The notes below the pieces were generated by a model that was given only the letters and a program-made list of their open reading frames with translations, was not told where the DNA came from and made no database searches. The translations under genes and the position numbers were made by a program. Shown piece after piece: positions 6,968 to 14,632 of a stretch of DNA of 16,502 nt. Source of the DNA: JADJNW01 sp033761835 (lineage in GTDB: Bacteria; Bacteroidota; Bacteroidia; Chitinophagales; Saprospiraceae); assembly GCA_033761835.1 (NCBI GenBank), contig JANRME010000077.1, positions 1-16,502 on the forward strand, written 5' to 3'. The stretch's first letter is position 1. Each line of letters begins with the position of its first letter.

Positions 6968-8248
6968 ATGCTCCAAGTCAGTTTCATCCGCGCCAATAAA
7001 GACCGCGTTACCGAAGGGTTAAAAAAAAGAAATTTTTCGGAAAACGATCTACGAATCGTTGACGATATTTTACAATTGGACGATGCCCGCAAGCAAATTC
7101 AAACCGAATTAGACAACGCCTTGGCCGAACGCAACCGCCTTTCCAAAGAAGTAGGCGACTTGATGAAACAAGGCAAACGCGAAGAAGCCGATGAAATCAA
7201 GGGCCGTGTCGCCGCGTTAAAGGACGGTACTTCGACACTCGAAGATAAAATGAAGCAAACCCAAGAACAACTCGAAGAGCTGCTCCTGCGTGTACCCAAT
7301 ATCCCGCACCATTCGGTGCCTTTTGGCAAAACCGCTGAGGACAATGATGTGTACCAAGCCTGGGATAAACCCTTCCCTCAATTGGACGCTGGCGCAATGC
7401 CACATTGGGAATTGGCGACCAAATATAAAATTTTTGACTTAGAATTGGGCACAAAGCTCACCGGAGCTGGCTTCCCCGTTTATCGTGGCAAGGGTGCAAA
7501 ATTAGAACGCTCGCTGATTGCCTTTTTCTTGGATGAAGCATCAAAAGCGGGTTACGAAGAAATTATCCCGCCGCTTATGGTGAACGAAGATACAGCGCGT
7601 GGCACAGGGCAACTACCTGATAAAGAGGCACAAATGTATTACGTTGAGCGCGATAACCTCTACTTGATCCCTACGGCCGAAGTGCCTGTGACCAATATCT
7701 ATCGCGATGAAATTTTGGATGAAAAAGATTTGCCCATTCGGCTGACCGCTTACACCCCTTGCTTTCGGCGCGAGGCGGGTTCTTATGGCGCGCACGTACG
7801 TGGACTGAATCGGGTGCATCAGTTTGATAAAGTGGAAATTGTGCGCATCGAGCATCCTGACAAATCTTACGAAGCCTTGCAGGGAATGCTGACCCATGTA
7901 TCGGGCTTGCTCGAAAAACTGGAACTTCCTTACCGAATCCTGCGCTTATGCGGCGGTGATATGGGCTTCACTTCTGCGCTAACTTTCGATTTTGAAGTGT
8001 ATTCGGCGGCGCAACAGCGTTGGTTGGAAGTGAGTTCGGTGTCCAATTTTGAAACGTTTCAAAGCAATCGAATGAAATTGCGTTTCCGCGATAGTGATAA
8101 AAAAATGCAACTCACACATACGCTTAATGGCAGTGCGCTGGCTTTAGCACGAATTGTGGCGGCATTATTAGAAAACAATCAAAGCCCTTCGGGCGTTTTA
8201 ATACCTAAAGCTTTACAAGCTTATACAGGTTTTGACATTATAAATTAA
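6968..8248 (+). CDS. serS: Seryl-tRNA synthetase
   Basis: A class II aminoacyl-tRNA synthetase that joins serine to tRNA-Ser in the cytoplasm. At 426 residues it has the normal length. Residues about 27-105 form the long coiled-coil arm that grips the tRNA variable loop (ARKQIQTELDNALAERNRLSKEV, then LEDKMKQTQEQLEELLL). The linker LRVPNIPHHSVPFG is typical. The catalytic core has ARGTGQLP, PTAEVPVTN (serine and ATP site), class II motif 2 in CFRREAGSYGAHVRGLNRVHQF, and motif 3 in THTLNGSALALARIVAALLENNQ. The ATG at 6968 opens the standard N-terminus MLQVSFIRANKD. A hairpin follows the stop codon, then a zinc metallopeptidase gene on the same strand. Confidence 0.98.
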   Translation: MLQVSFIRANKDRVTEGLKKRNFSENDLRIVDDILQLDDARKQIQTELDNALAERNRLSKEVGDLMKQGKREEADEIKGRVAALKDGTSTLEDKMKQTQEQLEELLLRVPNIPHHSVPFGKTAEDNDVYQAWDKPFPQLDAGAMPHWELATKYKIFDLELGTKLTGAGFPVYRGKGAKLERSLIAFFLDEASKAGYEEIIPPLMVNEDTARGTGQLPDKEAQMYYVERDNLYLIPTAEVPVTNIYRDEILDEKDLPIRLTAYTPCFRREAGSYGAHVRGLNRVHQFDKVEIVRIEHPDKSYEALQGMLTHVSGLLEKLELPYRILRLCGGDMGFTSALTFDFEVYSAAQQRWLEVSSVSNFETFQSNRMKLRFRDSDKKMQLTHTLNGSALALARIVAALLENNQSPSGVLIPKALQAYTGFDIIN

Positions 8249-8251
8249 ATA

Positions 8252-8284
8252 CAATGTGGCGCATTTCCAAAATGTTTCACATTG
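8252..8284 (+). repeat. Two-tier hairpin after serS
   Basis: CAATGTG at 8252-8258 pairs with CACATTG at 8278-8284. Inside, CATTT at 8262-8266 pairs with AAATG at 8270-8274. The symmetric 3x3 internal loop (GCG opposite TTT) and 3-base apical loop give a tidy structure beginning three bases after the serS stop. There is no T-run behind it, so it is not a classic terminator; it may protect or process the message, or attenuate reading into the metallopeptidase gene. Confidence 0.5.
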
Positions 8285-8329
8285 CTATGTAATTATTCCT
8301 TAACTAAAATTGAAATCAAATATTCAACT

Positions 8330-9010
8330 ATGCTTGGATATATTATTATTGCAGGTGTTTTTTCTGTAATCGGTATGATTATTAGCGGCCGTTTGCGTGG
8401 TAAATTTGCGCATTATAGCCGTATGCCAATTCGTTCTGGTATGAGTGGCGCTGAAATCGCTGAAACCATGTTGCGTCATTACAATATCCGGGACGTAAAG
8501 ATCGTAGAAGGACAAGGTTTTCTAACGGATCATTACAATCCAATGACCAAAACCGTGAATCTTAGTTCTGATGTATATCATGGTAGAAGTGTGTCGGCTG
8601 CAGCCGTTGCTTCGCACGAATGTGGGCACGCTGTACAACACGCCACTGCTTATACAATGCTTCGATTCCGCTCCGCGATTGTGCCGATTGTGAACATTGC
8701 GGCAGGATTACAACAATATTTATTGTTATTTGCGCTGGGAGCCTTCGGTATTGGTTCGAGCGATTTCTTGTTGATAATTACCATTGGTGTATTTGGTGTT
8801 ACTACACTATTTAGTTTAATAACCCTGCCGGTAGAATTTGACGCCAGCAATCGCGCATTGGCTTGGCTCAATCAATCCGGCGTAGCGCGTGGTGCAGAAT
8901 ACGACGGTGCAAAAGATGCACTCTGGTGGGCAGCCATGACTTACGTAGCAGCAGCATTATCCGCGTTGGTTACATTATTGTATTTGTTGATGCGTTTGAA
9001 TAATGATTAA
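8330..9010 (+). CDS. Membrane zinc metallopeptidase (YugP-like, Zn_peptidase_2)
   Basis: A 226-residue integral membrane protease. I use the ATG at 8330, since it opens directly with a hydrophobic helix (MLGYIIIAGVFSVIGMIISG); the upstream TTG at 8282 would add residues coded from the serS hairpin region. The active site HECGH is at 96-100, an HExxH zinc motif in a helix (AAVASHECGHAVQHA). Conserved family segments are DHYNPMTKTVNLS just before it and LPVEFDASNRALAWL after it, in which the Glu may supply the third zinc ligand. Three more hydrophobic helices lie at about 116-142, 146-168 and 203-222. Length matches the family of about 225-235. Its substrate is unknown; the family is thought to act on membrane proteins. 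It is 81 bases after serS. Confidence 0.92.
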   Translation: MLGYIIIAGVFSVIGMIISGRLRGKFAHYSRMPIRSGMSGAEIAETMLRHYNIRDVKIVEGQGFLTDHYNPMTKTVNLSSDVYHGRSVSAAAVASHECGHAVQHATAYTMLRFRSAIVPIVNIAAGLQQYLLLFALGAFGIGSSDFLLIITIGVFGVTTLFSLITLPVEFDASNRALAWLNQSGVARGAEYDGAKDALWWAAMTYVAAALSALVTLLYLLMRLNND

Positions 9011-9021
9011 TTTTTTAGATA

Positions 9022-9084
9022 TTGGACTTTAGACGATACATATTAGACTCGCCACATATTATCTATTGTCTAAGGTCTTTATAT
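9022..9084 (+). repeat. 7-base-period repeat tract forming an RNA hairpin
   Basis: In register from 9022 the DNA reads TTGGACT, TTAGACG, ATACATA, TTAGACT, then later TATTGTC and TAAGGTC, the inverted form of the same unit. Bases 9025-9038 pair with 9064-9077 over 14 bp; the two positions that differ from perfect complementarity are both G-U wobbles in the plus-strand RNA and would be mismatches on the other strand. It begins eleven bases after the metallopeptidase stop codon, so it looks like a 3' end structure, although it lacks a T-run. Confidence 0.6.
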
Positions 9085-9100
9085 TTCGCAATACAATTCC

Positions 9101-9108
9101 TACTTTTG
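9101..9108 (+). promoter_or_regulatory. Candidate -7 box for frr
   Basis: TACTTTTG fits TAnnTTTG exactly, 32 bases before the frr ATG. The -33 position shows only TTT (9078-9080), a partial match. It sits after the repeat hairpin that separates frr from the metallopeptidase gene, consistent with frr having its own promoter. Confidence 0.55.
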
Positions 9109-9140
9109 CAGGCGCATTTGAATGTTAAAACGATAAAGCC

Positions 9141-9707
9141 ATGCAAACCGAAGAAGTTAATTTATACGTCGAACACGCTGAAGAGCTGATGGATCATGCT
9201 GTTGACCATTTGCAAAAAGAATTGGTGAAGGTTCGCACCGGCAAAGCCGCGCCGACCATGCTCGAAGGGCTGATGGTGGCTTATTATGGTACACCCACGC
9301 CTATCAACCAGGTCGCCAATATCAGTGCTGCGGATGCTCGTACTTTAGTGATTCAACCTTGGGAAAAATCTACGCTGGCGCCCATTGAAAAAGCCATTTT
9401 TGAAGCTAATCTTGGCGTTACGCCTCAAAATGATGGAGAGGTAGTACGTATTTCCATCCCGCCGCTTACCGAAGAACGCCGTAAAGATTTGGTAAAAAAA
9501 GCAAAAGCGCTGGGCGAAGAGGCGAAAGTAAGTGTGCGTAATGCCCGCCGTGATGCGATGGAACACATCAAAAAAGCTGTAAAAGATGGCTTCCCGGAAG
9601 ATGCTGGCAAGCGTAAAGAACAAGAAGTTCAGACGCTCACCGATAAATTCAGCGAAAAGATCGATCATTTGATCGAAGCCAAGGAAAAAGATATTTTGAC
9701 GGTATAG
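9141..9707 (+). CDS. frr: Ribosome recycling factor
   Basis: Releases the ribosome from mRNA after termination, acting with EF-G. It has 188 residues, the usual length. Domain I, a three-helix bundle, is formed by the N-terminal helix (EHAEELMDHAVDHLQKELVKVRTGKA) and the two long C-terminal helices. Domain II is a small beta domain, about 31-106: GKAAPTMLEGLMVAYYGTPTPINQVANIS, then DARTLVIQPWEKS and NDGEVVRISIPPLTEERRKDLVK. These segments are near-universal in the family, as is VSVRNARRDAM. The ATG at 9141 is the only sensible start. A strong terminator follows and a candidate promoter precedes it, so it is probably a single-gene unit. It is far from its frequent partners tsf and pyrH, which do not occur in this window. 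Confidence 0.98.
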   Translation: MQTEEVNLYVEHAEELMDHAVDHLQKELVKVRTGKAAPTMLEGLMVAYYGTPTPINQVANISAADARTLVIQPWEKSTLAPIEKAIFEANLGVTPQNDGEVVRISIPPLTEERRKDLVKKAKALGEEAKVSVRNARRDAMEHIKKAVKDGFPEDAGKRKEQEVQTLTDKFSEKIDHLIEAKEKDILTV

Positions 9708-9754
9708 TCAGTAGGAGATTTGAAAGGGGAAAAAATATTTTTAGAGTTGCAAAC

Positions 9755-9792
9755 AATTGAGCTCTCCCTATTTTGGAGAGCTCAATTATTTT
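9755..9792 (+). terminator. Strong intrinsic terminator after frr
   Basis: A perfect 13-bp stem (9755-9767 with 9775-9787, core GAGCTCTCC) and 7-base loop are followed by ATTTTAT on the plus strand. It ends frr about 50 bases after the stop codon. On the minus strand no T-run follows, so it is less suited to end the broken lipoprotein gene. Confidence 0.9.
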
Positions 9793-9800
9793 ATGAAATA

Positions 9801-10361
9801 TTATTCACAAGGACACAAATCAGTAGTGAAAATAAAGTTTTGCAAAGCGCTGCTCAAGCAATCTCCCCATGAATTAGTTTGATAATATACTAAAACGCAA
9901 TAATCTGTATGTTCATCATAAACTACCCATGCCTCCTCTATGCACTCAATACAAGGATTGACTTCGCGTTTTTCTAAGTTGATTTTATACCTTGTCCTAG
10001 CTTTTTCAAGTACCTCAATGAATTGCTCTTCATTCAAATAAGTTAATTCAGGAACATTCTTGAATATTTCGTCGAAAAAGCCTTTATATTTGTTTTTTAT
10101 AAAAATGGATAGGGATTGTAAGTCCTCAAATTCAGTATGTTGTAGAAATCTTTCTGATGTTTTTTCTCATGAGTAGAATTGATTTTTTTGAATAAATTTT
10201 CCAAAGACATCGTCATTAAACTCTTGAAAAGCAATGTAATTTGGGTCATTTACTAGTTTAGACGCAATAAGATCGGAACTCAAGTTTTCCGTATTTTCTT
10301 TATTACATCCAAATGTAAAAATAAGCGAAATACACATGACAATAAACATTAATTTTTTCAT
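9801..10361 (-). pseudogene. Lipoprotein gene interrupted by in-frame TGA
   Basis: One reading frame runs from an ATG at 10361 to a TAA at 9801-9803 and is broken only once, by a TGA at 10167-10169. Joined, it gives about 185 residues. The first part is a lipoprotein: MKKLMFIVMCISLIFTFGC with the modified cysteine at residue 19, then ENTENLSSDLIASKLVNDPN. After the TGA the frame goes on for 121 sense codons without a stop, including a region ending in a Cys-rich tail (CIEC, YCVLVYY, GDC, CPC). Such length and composition make it clear that both halves belong to one ancestral gene. I do not recognise the family. It may be a real nonsense mutation, a sequencing error or, less likely, a readthrough site. 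The region is AT-rich compared with its neighbours. Confidence 0.8.
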
Positions 10362-10370
10362 TAGGTTAAT

Positions 10371-10378
10371 TATTTTTG
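10371..10378 (+). promoter_or_regulatory. Candidate -7 box for the secreted protein gene
   Basis: TATTTTTG fits TAnnTTTG exactly, 41 bases before the ATG at 10420. The -33 region is only AT-rich. Matches like this arise easily in AT-rich DNA. Confidence 0.35.
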
Positions 10379-10397
10379 AGTTAAAGAAAAAAATTTC

Positions 10398-10405
10398 CAA
10401 AAGTA
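10398..10405 (-). promoter_or_regulatory. Candidate -7 box for the broken lipoprotein gene
   Basis: On the minus strand this reads TACTTTTG, an exact TAnnTTTG match, 36 bases before the ATG at 10361. No TTTG is found at the proper -33 spacing. With the opposed box at 10371 the two divergent promoters would overlap. Confidence 0.35.
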
Positions 10406-10419
10406 CCTAATTTTTTAAT

Positions 10420-11214
10420 ATGAAAATCTATAGCCCAAATATTTATTTCTCTCTTTTAGTAATAGCTTTTCCATTCTCAATTTTCTCTCAAGAAATGCAA
10501 GACTCTTCAATATTGTCGAGAATTTCTAAAAATTATAATGCGCTTTCTTCTTATTTAGACACAATAGAAGTGGTGCATACTCGGAATTATTCTCAAGAAT
10601 TTATAGGTATTAGCACAGCTTTTGTGCGCCCGGATAGTTTTCGACTTGAGATAACGTGGGAAAAACCTGATAACTATATCAATAATAAGTTTCAAAAAAA
10701 AGTCATTATTTCTAAATTGGGAAAGAACAATGCAATGTATTGGCAACAATTTGGCGAATATCCTCCCCAGTTAGACAGTTTAGATTTCAACAGAGCGATC
10801 TCCCGAATTGTAGGTATTTCTTATAATACTGGTAGTTTTATTCCATTTTTATTGATGCAAGATTCTTTAAATCGAGCTAATCGTATTTTTGAAACAGGAA
10901 TCTGGAAAAGACTCTCCGATGAAATTATTGATGATGAATTATGCTATAAATTTCAGCAAATTTATATTATCCGTAAAGATCCTGAAGTACTGAAAAAACT
11001 TAAGGAAACAGGCGATTCCGTCTTCAAACAAGTAATGGAGGGAGAAACAGGTTATGAGGCAATTTACTGGTTTCGACAAAAAGATTCACTACTAGTGAAA
11101 TGTCACCAAAAAAATCAAAGCTCAACATATTCAAGTGAGACGATATGGACTGTTAACTCGGTCATTAATCAACAGATGCCACTAAAAACATTGCAGCCAA
11201 ACTTTCCAAAATGA
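10420..11214 (+). CDS. Secreted protein of unknown function
   Basis: A 264-residue exported protein. Residues 1-23 form a signal peptide (MKIYSPNIYFSLLVIAFPFSIFS, cleavage before QEM). The mature part begins with helix SILSRISKNYNALSSYLDTIEV, then strand segments (SFRLEITWEKPD, KKVIISKLGKNNAMYWQQ), and later WKRLSDEIIDDELCYKFQQIYIIRKD and EAIYWFRQKDSLLVKCHQKN. The order (a short helix with 'ALSSYLD', a 'PDSFRLE' strand, then 'DELCYKFQ' and 'YWFRQKDSLLVK') resembles LolA-like/DUF2092 proteins that bind lipids, but this is a pattern impression only. It is divergent from the broken lipoprotein gene, and both are AT-rich compared with the housekeeping genes either side, consistent with an acquired pair. 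Confidence 0.75.
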   Translation: MKIYSPNIYFSLLVIAFPFSIFSQEMQDSSILSRISKNYNALSSYLDTIEVVHTRNYSQEFIGISTAFVRPDSFRLEITWEKPDNYINNKFQKKVIISKLGKNNAMYWQQFGEYPPQLDSLDFNRAISRIVGISYNTGSFIPFLLMQDSLNRANRIFETGIWKRLSDEIIDDELCYKFQQIYIIRKDPEVLKKLKETGDSVFKQVMEGETGYEAIYWFRQKDSLLVKCHQKNQSSTYSSETIWTVNSVINQQMPLKTLQPNFPK

Positions 11215-11248
11215 TAGGCGTAATTTTTTAGAAAAGTAGCAGAATCCA

Positions 11249-11280
11249 TTTGTTCGATTGCAAAAATAAGTTTACCTTTG
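11249..11280 (+). promoter_or_regulatory. Bacteroidota-type promoter for rpmH
   Basis: TTTG at 11249-11252 and TACCTTTG at 11273-11280 are separated by 20 bases, a full match to the TTTG-N19-21-TAnnTTTG consensus. The ATG of rpmH is 52 bases after the -7 box. This is the best promoter match in the window. Confidence 0.75.
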
Positions 11281-11331
11281 TCGCACTTTTTTGAAAAGCT
11301 GTCCCGCAAAGGGATTTAAAATACAGGTACA

Positions 11332-11490
11332 ATGAAAAGAACATTTCAACCATCGAGAAGAAAGCGCGCCAACAAGCATGGCTTCCGCTCGCGCATGGCT
11401 ACGAAAAATGGTCGCAAAGTATTGTCGCGCCGCCGTGCCAAGGGCCGTCATAAATTAAGCGTTTCCGATGAGAAAAGACTGAAGGATTAA
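11332..11490 (+). CDS. rpmH: 50S ribosomal protein L34
   Basis: A 52-residue, very basic ribosomal protein of the large subunit. Translated from the ATG at 11332 it begins MKRTFQPSRRKRANKHGFR and goes on with SRMATKNGRKVLSRRRAKG, RHKLSVSDEKRLKD. The motifs KRTFQPS, HGFR.RM.T..GR.VL..RR.KGR are the L34 signature. A slightly extended C-terminus (SDEKRLKD) compared with the 46-residue E. coli protein is usual in Bacteroidota. In many bacteria rnpA follows; here the next gene is a convergent TPR protein, so rpmH is a single-gene unit with its own strong promoter. It ends one base before a repeat tract that can form a hairpin. Confidence 0.97.
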   Translation: MKRTFQPSRRKRANKHGFRSRMATKNGRKVLSRRRAKGRHKLSVSDEKRLKD

Positions 11491-11491
11491 G

Positions 11492-11555
11492 GAAGTACGA
11501 ACGGCGAAGTACAAAGTACGTTAGCAATACTTCGTACCTCTTACCTTCGTGCTTC
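11492..11555 (+). repeat. 7-base-period repeat tract and hairpin after rpmH
   Basis: In register from 11492 the DNA reads GAAGTAC, GAACGGC, GAAGTAC, AAAGTAC, then on the other side inverted units ATACTTC, GTACCTC and, shifted by one base, GTGCTTC. The outer arms pair over 10 bp (11492-11501 with 11546-11555), the one difference being a U-G wobble; an inner 7-bp stem joins 11505-11511 to 11528-11534. It begins one base after the rpmH stop codon and runs into the end of the convergent TPR gene, so it may serve as a shared terminator. Confidence 0.65.
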
Positions 11556-13351
11556 TACTGTATTTTATCGCCTCTCAGAATTCTGAACCGCTTTCTCGCT
11601 TCTACCGCAAAGGTGCTTCCTGAGTATTCCACAAACAGCTTTTCGTACAATTCTTTAGCTTTTTCCACATTATTCAGGTGGGTTTCATAAAGTTGCGCCA
11701 ATTCAAAAAGCGAATTATCAGCCCGTATTTCCTCTTTGTAGTTATCAATAATATTTTGCAGCGCTTCTGCCGTTTTTTGGTATTCGCGTTTTTTGGTATA
11801 AATCTTTGATTTTAAATACAATACGTCGTCATCCAAAGAATGTTTGGGAAATAGTACTAGTAGGCTGTCCAATTTTTTGAATGCTTCATCGAACCTGTTT
11901 TGAAAAACCAACAAATCTGATTGTGCGTACATTTGAAGCGCTTGGGCCGTCGTGTCCAATCCCAAATTATCCATAATAAACACCGACATATCAATCGCAT
12001 CGTTGGAAATGAGTTTGGAAGTAGAAGCTTTGAGTACTTCAAACTGCGCCTGCGCCCATTGAAAATCGCCGGAATAGTAGGATAATTTCGCATTGCGGAA
12101 ACGCGCTTCATGTCCTAAAATGTCCTCTTTGAAAGCTTTATCCACCTGTGAATACAAGAGCGTTGCTTCCCAGACTTCACCTTTGATGAGATAATAATCC
12201 GCCAAACTCAACTTAGCATTCGCCTCTATATTTTTGTCCACATTTGGGTAGTTGATCAACTCATTGAGCAAGGAAATTCCTTTATCCAAATTATTGACAT
12301 ACAGGGCTTCTAATTCTGCTAATTCTAAAATAATACCAGCCGTGACACGCGTGCGGCCGAATTCTTGTAAAAATCCCTCGTATTCTTTTTCCAATTGTAG
12401 CAATTCCTGTTGTGTATAAGCATATCCTTCCACAATTTTGCTACGTTTGGTGCGCAACAATTCGCGCTTCGCATCAATATAGAAAGGCGAATCTGTGCCT
12501 TTTTCCACGACATATTGATAGGCCTCAATTGAAGCATCAAAATCCTTATCGTTCGCTGCTATTTCAGCCAATTGAAATACGCGCCCACCGTTTTCGCGTA
12601 AGCGCCGATCCAAAGCCCGTACTTGTCGCAAGGCGTTTTTATAGTCTTTGCGTTGAATAAAAACCCAGGTAAGGAGTTCAATAAAATGTGCTGCATTCTC
12701 ATCTTTTTGGAGGCGAGCGTATAGCTGTGTTTGTAATTCAACAAAATCTTCAGGCAAAAAATACCGCTGAAAAATGGTTTGAATTGTACTCAATCGCTCA
12801 GGATTAGCATCCACAGCATTCAGATAGCTTTCCACCATCTTACTCATATCGCCTTTCCTGCGATACAATTCACCGAGATTGTAAGAAAAAATATTATCAT
12901 CCTTTAGTAGCACCGCCCCTTTTTCGTAGGTTTCAATGGCAAGATCGTATTTTGTAAGTACGACAAAGGCATTCGCCAAGCGCGTAATCACAAAAGCATC
13001 CCGACTCAAATTAGAAATCGCGGTTTGATATTGCTCGAGCGCATCTTCGTCGCGGTATTGCCGCTCAAATAATTTGCCGTAAGTGACGTACAAATTTACA
13101 TTTGTAGGATTACGTTTGATTTGTCTTTTGATGACCCGCTCGCAATCGTCAAAGTTTTCGATTGCCAACAAGCAATCAATATAGCGGTCGAAATAAAAAT
13201 CATTGTCTTCATCCGCCTCAAAAAGCTTTTCGTACAAAACCGAAGCTTTTTCATATTCACCGTTTTGGAAATACTGCTGTGCAAGTCGGGCATCCTGAGC
13301 AAAAGTGGAGAAACTCACCAATACCGCTGCTATCAAGAATAAAATTCGCAT
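11555..13351 (-). CDS. Periplasmic TPR-repeat protein
   Basis: A 598-residue exported scaffold protein. Residues 1-18 are a signal peptide (MRILFLIAAVLVSFSTFA, then QDARLAQQ). The rest is helical, with tetratricopeptide units spread over the whole length: AQQYFQNGEYEKASVLYEKLF, LFERQYRDEDALEQYQTAI, VLTKYDLAIETYEKGA, NLGELYRRKGDMSKMVESYL, then later ALRQVRALDRRLR, LADYYLIKGEVWEATLLY, LKSKIYTKKREYQKTAEALQ, and a last unit near ELAQLYETHLNNVEKAKELYEKL. TPR solenoids hold protein partners together; here it would act in the periplasm. No catalytic motif is visible. The stop codon TAG at 11555 lies inside the repeat hairpin shared with rpmH. The 209-base spacer before it holds the tonB terminator. 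Confidence 0.88.
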   Translation of the reverse strand: MRILFLIAAVLVSFSTFAQDARLAQQYFQNGEYEKASVLYEKLFEADEDNDFYFDRYIDCLLAIENFDDCERVIKRQIKRNPTNVNLYVTYGKLFERQYRDEDALEQYQTAISNLSRDAFVITRLANAFVVLTKYDLAIETYEKGAVLLKDDNIFSYNLGELYRRKGDMSKMVESYLNAVDANPERLSTIQTIFQRYFLPEDFVELQTQLYARLQKDENAAHFIELLTWVFIQRKDYKNALRQVRALDRRLRENGGRVFQLAEIAANDKDFDASIEAYQYVVEKGTDSPFYIDAKRELLRTKRSKIVEGYAYTQQELLQLEKEYEGFLQEFGRTRVTAGIILELAELEALYVNNLDKGISLLNELINYPNVDKNIEANAKLSLADYYLIKGEVWEATLLYSQVDKAFKEDILGHEARFRNAKLSYYSGDFQWAQAQFEVLKASTSKLISNDAIDMSVFIMDNLGLDTTAQALQMYAQSDLLVFQNRFDEAFKKLDSLLVLFPKHSLDDDVLYLKSKIYTKKREYQKTAEALQNIIDNYKEEIRADNSLFELAQLYETHLNNVEKAKELYEKLFVEYSGSTFAVEARKRFRILRGDKIQ

Positions 13352-13496
13352 AAGATTACGATTGTAAAATGTTAACTATTGGTTGATTGTTGCAATGTAG
13401 GCAATTATTCAAGCCGCTTTTTAAAAAACGCTGCTCCCATCCAAAAGTTGCTTGGCGAAAGCTGTCAAATGAGTCATAAATTGTTACATTTTTCCT

Positions 13497-13537
13497 AAAA
13501 AACAAAATGGTTATGCCCAAAAACTGCGCACAACCAT
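13497..13537 (-). terminator. Intrinsic terminator after the shorter tonB
   Basis: On the minus strand a 10-bp stem with one mismatch (13537-13528 with 13516-13507, core ATGGTTGTGC / GCATAACCAT) and an 11-base loop runs into TTTGTTTTTT (13506-13497). It lies 24 bases after the tonB stop codon and separates it from the TPR gene. Confidence 0.78.
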
Positions 13538-13560
13538 CTTTTTGACAAAATCGAACCATT

Positions 13561-14472
13561 TTAGTTTTCCAAAACGAATTTTACCGGCATACTGAATTGA
13601 ACTCGTACCTTGCGGCCACGCTGTTTGCCGGGTTCCCAGAGTAATCCTTGCTCATTCATCAAATTGATTACGCGTAGTGCCTCCTGCCCCAATTGCCCGC
13701 CAGGTTCACGTACAATTTTTGCATCGGTCACTTTACCGTCTTTTTCGACCACAAAAGTGACAAAAGCTGTGCCTTCTATGCCGTTTTCACGAGCGATTGG
13801 CGGGTATTTGATATTTTTATGAATAAATTCAAATAGCTTTTTATCTGCACAAGCCTTTTTCTCTGCAATCGTGAGGAGGTTTTCACAATCTTTGTTCAGA
13901 AAACGCGGCATTTCTTCTGCAAAAACTACAATTTCTTCTGGCCCTTCATCCGCTTGAGCGGGCAGAACGGGCGGTGCACCGACTTCTTTTTTCATTGTAA
14001 TCGGTGCTTCCACTACGCTGTTCGCATCAATACTAATATCCTGAAATTCAGGCTGTTCATCTTTTAATAAATTTTCTGGTACTACTTCAATCACTGGTGG
14101 TGGCAAAGTAGGCGGAGGTGTTGGAGGTGGCGGAATTCTTGGTGGCACGATATCGAAATCAGCATCGGTCATCATGTCGTATGCAGGAATATAAATCTGC
14201 CGTTCGTACTGCGTCCACCCAAAAGCAACTACCACTAAACCCAGTGTAAGCGCCAAGCCGACATTAAAAAATGTGCCACTAAGCTTGAATACATCTACTT
14301 CCGCATACTTATTGCGTCCTTCGAATGCTGTTTTTTCGGGCTGCTTTTCAGCAAATACTTGTGCTCGACTGGCAAAAATGCGCTTGATGGCAATGATAAT
14401 GCCAAGTACGATGAGCGCTACCGCCAGGAATATCAGTCCCAGCGTAGCCGACCCTACGGAAATGTCAATCAT
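13561..14472 (-). CDS. TonB-family energy transducer, shorter/diverged copy
   Basis: A 303-residue protein that would link the proton-motive force to outer-membrane receptors. I start it at 14472 (MIDISVGSATLGL), not at 14514, because this matches the start of its neighbour residue for residue. Segments: hydrophobic helix about 9-30, second helix about 68-86 (FFNVGLALTLGLVVVAFGW), a short Pro-rich spacer (PPRIPPPPTPPPTLPPP, 110-126), then the TonB C-terminal domain (about 215-303: FIHKNIKYPPIARENGIEG, FVTFVVEKDGKVTDAKIVREPG, PGKQRGRKVRVQFSMPVKF). Two membrane helices are unusual for TonB, which normally has one. Compared with the other copy, the second Pro tract is gone and MPRFPGC has become MPRFLNKDC. 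It retains the C-terminal core and is probably functional, perhaps with different partners. ExbB/ExbD genes are not in the window. Confidence 0.85.
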   Translation of the reverse strand: MIDISVGSATLGLIFLAVALIVLGIIIAIKRIFASRAQVFAEKQPEKTAFEGRNKYAEVDVFKLSGTFFNVGLALTLGLVVVAFGWTQYERQIYIPAYDMMTDADFDIVPPRIPPPPTPPPTLPPPVIEVVPENLLKDEQPEFQDISIDANSVVEAPITMKKEVGAPPVLPAQADEGPEEIVVFAEEMPRFLNKDCENLLTIAEKKACADKKLFEFIHKNIKYPPIARENGIEGTAFVTFVVEKDGKVTDAKIVREPGGQLGQEALRVINLMNEQGLLWEPGKQRGRKVRVQFSMPVKFVLEN

Positions 14473-14632
14473 AACAAACAATTTTAGGTTGTAAAAAATG
14501 AAATACCAATCCAACTGCTACGAGCGCCCGTACACAGGAAGAATATCTTGCTATTTGAATTTGAATAAGGTTGCAGAAGCCCTAGCTTCCACTTTTTGGT
14601 AGGTTTTCGATCTATTCATTTAGATGAGGGAA

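Noticed and set aside
8282..8329. Upstream TTG start for the metallopeptidase
   Set aside because: The extra 16 residues come from the hairpin region after serS, while the ATG at 8330 opens exactly on the first membrane helix as in the family.
13356..13559. A 67-codon minus-strand frame between the shorter tonB and the TPR gene
   Set aside because: It covers the tonB terminator hairpin and T-run, has no recognisable motif and a composition like non-coding DNA.
14473..14514. Upstream ATG for the shorter tonB at 14514
   Set aside because: The paralogue begins at MIDIS, and the matching ATG at 14470-14472 gives colinear N-termini; the added 14 residues have no counterpart.
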